64,000 bases of DNA. Source: Sphingobium lactosutens DS20. Its GTDB lineage: Bacteria; Pseudomonadota; Alphaproteobacteria; Sphingomonadales; Sphingomonadaceae. Numbering within the stretch: the stretch's first letter is position 1; the number at the start of each line of letters is the position of its first letter. The notes under the pieces are model-generated. The model saw only the letters and a list, made by a program, of their open reading frames with translations. It had not been told where the DNA came from and did not search any database. Location: positions 124,001 through 188,000 of the forward strand of contig NZ_ATDP01000109.1 in assembly GCF_000445105.1 (NCBI RefSeq). Reading direction: 5' to 3'. The translations under genes and the position numbers were made by a program. Below are positions 25,175 through 31,251 of this stretch, piece by piece.

Positions 25175-25394
25175 ACGCCCTCCCGTCAACGACATCGAAT
25201 TATCATCGGTCAGGAGAAATATCGAAGTTTTTGAAGTGGTTGCTTGATCATAGACTTCATGAGAATCTGCGTCACATGGGTAAAATCTGACGGGATATCT
25301 CACCCCCTGATGATCCCCGCATCAATAGACCCGGATTTCATTTTGAGACCCCGCCGATGGTGAAGGTCTAGGATCAAACGAGACAGGAGGCCCC

Positions 25395-25937
25395 ATGATC
25401 ATCGGATATGCCCGTGTGAGTTCGACGTCCCAGTCGCTCGATATCCAGCATGAAGCGCTGACCGCCGCCGGGTGTGAGAAAATCTTCGCGGAGAAGGTGT
25501 CAGGCCGATCGACCTCCGATCGCGAGCAACTGGCGCTGGCTATGTCCTTCGCAAGGGAACATGACGTTTTCGCAGTGACGAGATTGGACCGTCTTGCGAG
25601 AAGCGTCGGTGATCTCCACCGGATCATCGAGACCCTGACCCAGAAGGGCGTGGGCTTCCGTTGTCTGAACCAACCCGGCGTCGATACCGATTCCAGCATG
25701 GGCAGACTGTTGATCGGCGTCCTCGGAGCAGTGGCGGCCTTCGAGGTCGATATCCGACGGGAACGTCAGATGGAGGGCGTGCGCAAGGCGCAGGCCGCAG
25801 GAAAATATCGTGGACGTCCAGCATCGATCGATCCGACCAAGATCAAGGAACTCAAGGCCGGTGGCATGGGGGCCGCCGCGATCGCAAAGCAGATGGGGAT
25901 CGGCCGCGCCAGCGTCTATCGCGCGCTCGCCGCCTAG
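25395..25937 (+). CDS. serine recombinase (resolvase/invertase family)
   Basis: 180 residues, the normal length for small resolvases and invertases. The catalytic serine is Ser9 in MIIGYARVSS. TRLDRLARSVGDL carries the active-site arginines. The C terminus IKELKAGGMGAAAIAKQMGI ... RASVYRALAA is the helix-turn-helix. The 3' 236 bases lie in the right inverted repeat, whose mirror holds the truncated copy. As a complete member it could act on sites in this island, as an invertase or resolvase, but no crossover site has been proved. Confidence 0.92.
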   Translation: MIIGYARVSSTSQSLDIQHEALTAAGCEKIFAEKVSGRSTSDREQLALAMSFAREHDVFAVTRLDRLARSVGDLHRIIETLTQKGVGFRCLNQPGVDTDSSMGRLLIGVLGAVAAFEVDIRRERQMEGVRKAQAAGKYRGRPASIDPTKIKELKAGGMGAAAIAKQMGIGRASVYRALAA

Positions 25938-26200
25938 TCCTGAACCACTTCATAGGGCCACTGCCACGGCGACTGGAGGAAAGCTTCCCCGCCTTTGATG
26001 TCCGATTCCTTCACCCAGATGCGGAACTTCGTCCCCACAGCATGGGCGTTCCGCAGCTTGCGAGACCATTGGACGTTCATATCGGTGGGGAACATCTGGC
26101 CTGCCACAGGCCGCAGCCTGACTTCCGATTTACTGCCCGCTCGACGCGCCGAATAGCTCTCGACCACGATCTGATGATGATGCTCCCACGGCATTGCCAT
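25934..26200 (-). CDS. 88-residue hypothetical protein, right copy
   Basis: Identical in sequence to the protein at 23149 and convergent with the serine recombinase, sharing overlapping stop codons. TAGGAGA precedes its ATG as in the other copy. Confidence 0.65.
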   Translation of the reverse strand: MAMPWEHHHQIVVESYSARRAGSKSEVRLRPVAGQMFPTDMNVQWSRKLRNAHAVGTKFRIWVKESDIKGGEAFLQSPWQWPYEVVQD

Positions 26201-26288
26201 CCCGGCGTTCTCCTACCCTCGACAGGCCAATCTTCGGCACAGGCCAAATCGAGGTCAACCCATTCCGCATCCATCATTGAGGCCCAGC

Positions 26289-26762
26289 ATGACACGTTCC
26301 CGACGCACCGCGCCTTCCACACCCAATGCTGCCGGACATGATCGAGAAGGCAGCGTCCCCGACATCATGGCTGGTATCGACCGCACCGAAGGCGACGATG
26401 GCGAGGAAATGATCGGGCCGGACGCTGGTTCACGAAGGCCCGCCACAACCGCACGTCAGTCCCCCGCTACCCGCTCCAGCCCGTCTCAAACCCCTGAAAA
26501 TCAACGGAAACCTGCTCAAAAGCAGGTCACTTCGCGCGTTTGGGACACAAAGGTGGGTCACAATGACCCATCTAAAATCAACCTAACACCATCAAAACAA
26601 AAGAAATATTCCTCATCATCGTGGGTCACAACTGTGGGTCACAAACGATGGCCGCGCGGACTGTCGTTACGAGGCTCGATCTACCAATTCCGGGTGCGGG
26701 TCGAGATTCCGATCAGGCGTGGGATCAAACGTCCTGAACGCGATAGGGCGTCCATCTTCTAG
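26289..26762 (+). CDS. polar hypothetical ORF, right copy with chimeric end
   Basis: 157 residues. The first 65 equal the left copy at 23060. The frame then runs through the inverted att core and the duplicated integrase leader, so the later part reads the same residues as the integrase N terminus (NLTPSKQKKYSSSSWV, LRGSIYQFRVRV) and ends in the 3' end of the cargo gene on the other strand. The long form is probably an accident of the rearrangement. Confidence 0.3.
   Translation: MTRSRRTAPSTPNAAGHDREGSVPDIMAGIDRTEGDDGEEMIGPDAGSRRPATTARQSPATRSSPSQTPENQRKPAQKQVTSRVWDTKVGHNDPSKINLTPSKQKKYSSSSWVTTVGHKRWPRGLSLRGSIYQFRVRVEIPIRRGIKRPERDRASIF
26462..26479 (-). repeat. att core, internal inverted copy
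   Basis: Same 18-bp tRNA-derived core as at 22870 and 30032, in opposite orientation. It is the hinge where the 781-bp and 241-bp inverted repeats meet. Confidence 0.8.
26462..26702 (+). repeat. 241-bp inverted repeat, left arm
   Basis: Reverse complement of 29809-30049 with one mismatch seen (26480 against 30031). It duplicates the att core, the arm-type repeats and the first 50 codons or so of the integrase frame. It overlaps the 781-bp repeat only at the att core. Confidence 0.9.
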
Positions 26763-28337
26763 CTTGATGTTTAAGGCCAATGGTGTCGCTTCAGTAGCGG
26801 GCTCATGCGACGCGCTACTGAGCCCGGCGAGAATATTAGCCTTACCCTGCATAGCGCGGCGCAGTAGCATATTCTCTTGACTGAGAAGCGTGCTTTTCAT
26901 TTCGAGCGAGGAAACCGCTTGTAATTTCTCACGAAGATCATGGTCCAACGCGACGGTCGCGTCGCCAGAAGGTGAGAATGTGTCGAGAGCGTGTTTGATA
27001 TCGTTCAGTCGCGATCGTTTACCTGCGTCGCGACCGGGAAATGCGCACAACAGCATGTATGCGCAGGCGCGAGCCCGGATACACAAAAACAGTTCGTCGT
27101 AAGCCTTGTCGATCGAAGCCAGTTGGTCTTGGATAGCCTTGCCAAATTTGCCGCTGCCCCACCCTTCCTTTTTCACCGTGCGAAGAGCGACGATCTGTTC
27201 ACGAGTTTCCTCAATCAGGTGATCCTGCACGCGCATCAAATCAATTTCGTGCCGCTCAAGAGAATGAAGAACTTCTTCGGCCAACTCTCCTGTCAACACA
27301 GATTCGGCAATCTGCTGAAAATACCTGATCGAGCCGGTCAAAATGGAACGCCGCTCGCCTTTTTGGAATTTCGAAACATCGCTGAGAGACGCTTTGATTT
27401 CAGCCAAACTCTTTTCGATCTGTTCAAGCTTTTGCTGTTCTATCATCGCGCTCGCCAGCACCAGCACCGCTGTAGGTCCAACAAGACCGGCAACGGGCAC
27501 TTGACCCAAGCTCTTGGTGATCCCCTGCTGCCCTGCCTTCACAATCGAAGCCGTGGCATTTTTTGCTCCTTCTTGCCACAAAGTGTCGCTACGCAGCATC
27601 TGCACGCCAGCCATCACGGGCTGGATGGCTTCCAACAATGGATACAAGAGGCCTGAAACTTTAGTGTTTTGGTTCACTTCGAGCCAACCCGAACCATCTG
27701 CCGGAAGGGTCGCAAGCGACAACACGGGGTCGCCGCCTTCCATGTAAATGGCCAACGCATTAGCGGGGTCATCAGCCGATACCAGATCACGATCTGTGCG
27801 AACTTCTTCATCTACCGGCAGCCGCCCCTCATCCATGAGCTTGTGACGGAGATAACCCAATTGCAGTAGCGCCGATGTAAATGGCTGCCATGCGTCGGAA
27901 CTCAGTATGCCGCTCGCTGCACGAGAAGCTGCGGCTCCAGCCTCCTCAACTATCCGCTGACGTTCTTTGATCGGAGCGGTCAAAATATGCTGGCTGGCGA
28001 AGCAGTTGAGGAGGTTTGCCTCGCTTTTGGCGCTATCCCCAACGTCGATCGATAGCCCAACTTGCTTGCTGACCCCTTCCAACATCGCGGAATATGTGGG
28101 CCGTTCCCCATCGGTGCGAGCAAGCGCAGTCAGCGCAAGCCGATACACTTCGTCACCAATATGATCGGCATACTTCCCGTGGTCAGGAGCGTGGCGTTCA
28201 AACGCACGCGTCAACTTTAGAGCGCTTGCTGATGAGTTAACCAGCACATTTACGATCGGCGCGATCTCGTCGTTGGTGCAGCGCTCAAGGATATCATAGA
28301 TATCACTACATAATTTAGCGTCACCCGATCCGCTCAT
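26667..28337 (-). CDS. 556-residue island cargo protein, YaaW/DUF3944-like N terminus plus membrane segment
   Basis: Residues 1-115 resemble the N-terminal region of E. coli YaaW (UPF0174): YDILERCTNDEIAPIVNVLV, then DHIGDEVYRLALTALA and YSAMLEGVSKQVGL. Residues 279-299 (VPVAGLVGPTAVLVLASAMI) are one glycine-rich hydrophobic helix. After it come a heptad-like helix (QKLEQIEKSLAEIKASLSDV) and a long alpha-helical region to about 500. There is no signal peptide and no enzyme motif. The last 11 residues (DPHPELVDRAS) and the stop are encoded by the inverted copy of the integrase leader, so the native C terminus was replaced. It is the largest cargo gene, beside the integrase. Defence or membrane-effector function is inference. 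Confidence 0.7.
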   Translation of the reverse strand: MSGSGDAKLCSDIYDILERCTNDEIAPIVNVLVNSSASALKLTRAFERHAPDHGKYADHIGDEVYRLALTALARTDGERPTYSAMLEGVSKQVGLSIDVGDSAKSEANLLNCFASQHILTAPIKERQRIVEEAGAAASRAASGILSSDAWQPFTSALLQLGYLRHKLMDEGRLPVDEEVRTDRDLVSADDPANALAIYMEGGDPVLSLATLPADGSGWLEVNQNTKVSGLLYPLLEAIQPVMAGVQMLRSDTLWQEGAKNATASIVKAGQQGITKSLGQVPVAGLVGPTAVLVLASAMIEQQKLEQIEKSLAEIKASLSDVSKFQKGERRSILTGSIRYFQQIAESVLTGELAEEVLHSLERHEIDLMRVQDHLIEETREQIVALRTVKKEGWGSGKFGKAIQDQLASIDKAYDELFLCIRARACAYMLLCAFPGRDAGKRSRLNDIKHALDTFSPSGDATVALDHDLREKLQAVSSLEMKSTLLSQENMLLRRAMQGKANILAGLSSASHEPATEATPLALNIKLEDGRPIAFRTFDPTPDRNLDPHPELVDRAS

Positions 28338-28434
28338 CTGTATTTGCCCCCATTCTGAGATTCCGCAACGTGTTAGCTACATTGTTAAGTCAGGCATAGA
28401 GGCGCAATAGCTTAATTCACACCGGCAGAACCCG

Positions 28435-29958
28435 TCATTTTTGCTTCAGATGGGACAAGTCTAGGCCGGGAAATTCAATTTTCGATACGGCTTCAAACAG
28501 CACGGCGGGATGGTAGCCGGAACCATAGGCATCTGCGGCCTCACTTTGCCCTCCACCAGTGGTCCATCCTCCCAGCCTCAGCACGATATCCCGGTCGATG
28601 CGAGCATTCCTCGCTGCGTCGCGAAAACCATGCCTGAACGAATGAAAGCATGTCAGCGGAGCACTGGCTGATGCGCTGATGAGAAATCTGGAAAACCACC
28701 GAGAATATGCAACAGAGCGAAATCCTTTCGCTCCGAGAGGAAGATCATCGAACAGCTTTAACACGCCCATTCTACGTTTTTTCTCGACAAAATCCAAGAA
28801 GTTCAATTGAAGTAGGATCGGATGGATTGGCACAATCCGAGCGCTGGCTTTATTCTTCAGCGACTTGTCCCTTGTGCCGACAAGACTATCTTCGGTAATC
28901 GCGAAACACGCCACGCCCTCAATGTGCCTGATATCGGCAACGTCAAGCTGGCAAATTTCATTCAGGCGTGCGCCCGATAGAAGGCCTACAAGAGCGATCC
29001 AATATCGTGCGCCAGCGGCAATCGCTGGACCCGGCACAGCATATCCGCCCTGCTCATCTTTGCAGCCGGTATACACTGGAGCGGTGAAAATTCGTTGAAG
29101 CTGCTGGAGGGAAAGCGGTCGCCGCCGGTCTTGAGCATGAACCGTTTCGGCAAGCTGCAACCCCTTCGACGGATTGCGGCCGATGTATTCTTCCGCGACC
29201 GCCCAGTTCAGCAGGCTGCTGAACCGCGCCATATACGCGTTTAGATTTGTCGGGTTAATTGTCCGAATCTGCGGATCAGATTTCCCCATTGCTGCGGCGT
29301 CTCGCGCGCAGAGATCACTGTATATCTTACTGAAATTGACCGGTAGCCAGCGAAGGGTGTCGAACAAATCGCGGCACGCTTCTCGCGTGATGCCGGTAAT
29401 CGGAGTCGAAGCGCCGAGGATATCCTCAACGACCCGGCGCGTTGTCTCGTGAGCCAGCATCGTTCGTGCGCACCTTCGACGGGTCGGATCGTCAAGGTAT
29501 CGCTGGTAGACCGCTGAAAGCGTAGGCGTAGCGGGACCCTCTTCATACTCTCTTGGTGGCGACATCATGAGATCGCCGCCCCCGAATGCAGGAGGTGACG
29601 GCATCGCCTTTGCCACGAAGCCGGTATTGCCTTTCGCGGTAAGAAGGCTTTCTTCGTATCGCAGCCCAGCTTCGCGACGCTTCTCCTCGAACATAGCGTC
29701 GATCTCGGCCGTCATCCGCCACCCCAGCCTGACTGCCACTGACGGACTGTCTGTGCAAAGCGATCGCTTCAGGTGGCTGCAACCCATTACAACTCGTAGG
29801 TCAGAAGGGACCCGCACCCGGAATTGGTAGATCGAGCCTCGTAACGACAGTCCGCGCGGCCATCGTTTGTGACCCACAGTTGTGACCCACGATGATGAGG
29901 AATATTTCTTTTGTTTTGATGGTGTTAGGTTGATTTTAGATGGGTCATTGTGACCCAC
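28435..29958 (-). CDS. tyrosine integrase of the island
   Basis: 507 residues from a GTG at 29958; a GTG at 29874 is an alternative, because the first 28 residues read through the arm-type repeats. The N-terminal block RGLSLRGSIYQFRVRVPSDL is the DUF6538 module of this integrase group. The catalytic domain shows Arg331 (LLSGARLNEICQL), His439-x-x-Arg442 (HSFRHGFRDAAR), Trp465 and Tyr478 or Tyr482 (DAYGSGYHP). It reads away from the tRNA-Gly target, whose 3' end is 75 bases upstream. The frame is intact. Confidence 0.92.
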   Translation of the reverse strand: MGHNDPSKINLTPSKQKKYSSSSWVTTVGHKRWPRGLSLRGSIYQFRVRVPSDLRVVMGCSHLKRSLCTDSPSVAVRLGWRMTAEIDAMFEEKRREAGLRYEESLLTAKGNTGFVAKAMPSPPAFGGGDLMMSPPREYEEGPATPTLSAVYQRYLDDPTRRRCARTMLAHETTRRVVEDILGASTPITGITREACRDLFDTLRWLPVNFSKIYSDLCARDAAAMGKSDPQIRTINPTNLNAYMARFSSLLNWAVAEEYIGRNPSKGLQLAETVHAQDRRRPLSLQQLQRIFTAPVYTGCKDEQGGYAVPGPAIAAGARYWIALVGLLSGARLNEICQLDVADIRHIEGVACFAITEDSLVGTRDKSLKNKASARIVPIHPILLQLNFLDFVEKKRRMGVLKLFDDLPLGAKGFRSVAYSRWFSRFLISASASAPLTCFHSFRHGFRDAARNARIDRDIVLRLGGWTTGGGQSEAADAYGSGYHPAVLFEAVSKIEFPGLDLSHLKQK

Positions 29959-29971
29959 CTTTGTGTCCCAA
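29867..29971 (+). promoter_or_regulatory. paired 11-bp repeats, probable integrase arm-type sites
   Basis: TTGTGACCCAC occurs at 29867, 29880 and 29948, and TTGTGTCCCAA at 29961. Members of each pair start 13 bases apart, and TGGGTCA at 29941 adds an inverted half. Such spaced direct repeats next to an integrase gene and att core are typical of arm-type binding sites. The same set is present inverted at 26540-26644. Confidence 0.65.
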
Positions 29972-30031
29972 ACGCGCGAAGTGACCTGCTTTTGAGCAGG
30001 TTTCCGTTGATTTTCAGGGGTTTGAGACGGA

Positions 30032-30049
30032 CTGGAGCGGGTAGCGGGG
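30032..30049 (+). repeat. att core at the tRNA-Gly 3' end
   Basis: CTGGAGCGGGTAGCGGGG, overlapping the T-arm side, acceptor stem and CCA of the tRNA gene. The integration keeps the tRNA intact. Confidence 0.8.
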
Positions 30050-30106
30050 ATCGAACCCGCATCACAAGCTTGGAAGGCTAGTGCTCTACCATTGAGCTAT
30101 ACCCGC
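30033..30106 (-). tRNA. tRNA-Gly (anticodon TCC)
   Basis: Reading on the minus strand the acceptor stem is GCGGGTA paired with TACCCGC, followed by T and an encoded CCA. The D arm has AGCTCAATGGTAGAGC. The anticodon loop is CTTCCAA with TCC in the middle. The T arm is GCGGGTTCGATCCCCGC with the usual GTTCGAT loop. The length is 74 bases. The anticodon stem has one mismatch (T-T). It is the attachment site of the island. Confidence 0.93.
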
Positions 30107-30219
30107 CCGGCAGAGGAGCGCCCTGCCATCATCGCGGGGGATTCGTCAAGCCGGCTTCGCGCGATGGGCGCGAGAAGATGGCGCTTACGCGCCGACGCCA
30201 TTTCCTCTATCACCGGCGC

Positions 30220-31137
30220 ATGAGCAGCCCATCCCTGCGCCAACTCGACATTTTCGCGCAGATGGCGGCGGCGGGCAGCGTGGCGCGCTGTGCCGAGGAT
30301 ATGGGCCTGACGCCGGCGCAGGTGCTGGACGGGATCGCGGCGCTGGAGATGCGGCTGGGCTATCGGCTGTTCGACGATTCGGGCGGCGCGGCGCAGCTGA
30401 CGCCGGCAGGCCGCAAGACCGCGCAGGCGATGATGCAACTGGGCGGCGACGACGCGCCGACCGTCGTCGATGCACCGGATGCCGATATGCCGCCAGCGCA
30501 GGCGGCGCCATCCGCGTCGCCGCGCGACGCGATCATGCTGGCCGCGCCGGCGCCGATCTTCGGCCATTTCCAGGATGCGCTCGCCGCGTTCGAGGCGGCC
30601 AATGACGATATCGCCATCAGCATCGACCTGCATGTCCATAGCGCGGACGATGCGGCGGCGGCGTTGGCGGTCGGACGCGCCGACATCGCCTATTTCTACG
30701 CGCTGGAGGCCCCTGCCTCACCCCCGTCGCGCTATGGCTGGTCCGAACCGCTGAACCTCTATGCCGGGAGCGGCCATCCGCTGGCGCGCGCGGACATGGT
30801 GGGTCGCAGCGACCTCGCCGCAACGCCGCTGCTGGCGATGGAGCGTCATAACGGGATGCGCATCATCGCCGAGGCGGCGCTTGCGCGCGGGCGCGCTTCT
30901 TTTCCGATGACGGCGTTGGAAAGCGACAATATGCTGGAGATCGTCGAGGCGCTGCGCGACGGGGTCGGCTGCTTTGCCGCCTTTGGTCCCTTGGCGCGCG
31001 ACCTAGGCCGGATGAGCGGCATCCGGCGGCTGGCGCTGGACATGCCCCTGCCCGCCATCGAAATCCGTCAGGCGACCGCGCCGCATGTGGAGAATAAACC
31101 GGCGGCGCAGGCGCTGGCCGACTATCTGTTCCTGTAG
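30220..31137 (+). CDS. LysR-type transcriptional regulator
   Basis: 305 residues from MSSPSLRQLDIFAQMAAAGS. The winged helix-turn-helix (residues 1-65) has SVARCAEDMGLTPAQVLDGI and LGYRLFDDSG. A low-complexity linker rich in Ala/Pro follows, then an effector-binding domain from about 100. The recognition helix deviates from the usual S-Q-P/S-A-V-S. It sits between the tRNA and the ZnuD-like receptor and may control it, though the regulator is transcribed in the same direction. Confidence 0.8.
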   Translation: MSSPSLRQLDIFAQMAAAGSVARCAEDMGLTPAQVLDGIAALEMRLGYRLFDDSGGAAQLTPAGRKTAQAMMQLGGDDAPTVVDAPDADMPPAQAAPSASPRDAIMLAAPAPIFGHFQDALAAFEAANDDIAISIDLHVHSADDAAAALAVGRADIAYFYALEAPASPPSRYGWSEPLNLYAGSGHPLARADMVGRSDLAATPLLAMERHNGMRIIAEAALARGRASFPMTALESDNMLEIVEALRDGVGCFAAFGPLARDLGRMSGIRRLALDMPLPAIEIRQATAPHVENKPAAQALADYLFL

Positions 31138-31187
31138 CATCGATGCCTGATTTCGCCGCGCCGCAACATATTTGCGACAAATGCACT

Positions 31188-31202
31188 TGATACGATGTAT
31201 CA
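31188..31202. promoter_or_regulatory. 15-bp perfect palindrome, possible Zur-type operator
   Basis: TGATACGATGTATCA is a 6-3-6 palindrome located 50 bases upstream of the ZnuD-like gene. Its position suits a repressor site. Zur is the known regulator of znuD genes in other bacteria, so Zur is a guess; a LysR site is the alternative. Confidence 0.45.
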
Positions 31203-31251
31203 TCCCGGATAGAGGGTCGGCTTCAGACCATAATCAAAGGGTTGATCCTGC

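Larger units (their letters stand above)
25702..26482 (-). repeat. 781-bp inverted repeat, right arm
   Basis: Reverse complement of 22867-23647. The inner edge is inside the recombinase gene (codon for Arg-Leu-Leu-Ile-Gly); the outer edge is just past the inverted att core. The 2054 bases between the arms (23648-25701) are unique. Confidence 0.9.
22870..30049. mobile_element. genomic island at tRNA-Gly with nested inverted duplications
   Basis: The 18-bp core CTGGAGCGGGTAGCGGGG from the 3' end of tRNA-Gly(TCC) occurs at 22870-22887 and at 30032-30049 in the same orientation, and at 26462-26479 inverted. A tyrosine integrase lies next to the tRNA. Inside are a serine recombinase, a truncated second copy of it, a duplicated 88-residue ORF, a nuclease-like ORF and a 556-residue cargo protein. 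The left module (22867-26482) has 781-bp inverted ends; the right module (26462-30049) has 241-bp inverted ends. The island is about 7.2 kb. Confidence 0.85.
29809..30049 (-). repeat. 241-bp inverted repeat, right arm
   Basis: Covers the integrase 5' end, its leader with arm-type repeats, and the att core inside the tRNA gene. Mirror of 26462-26702. Confidence 0.9.

Noticed and set aside
26520..26650. CRISPR-like short repeats (GTGGGTCACAA units)
   Set aside because: Only four 11-bp units with 13-bp period in two pairs, and no spacers of constant length; they fit integrase arm sites better.
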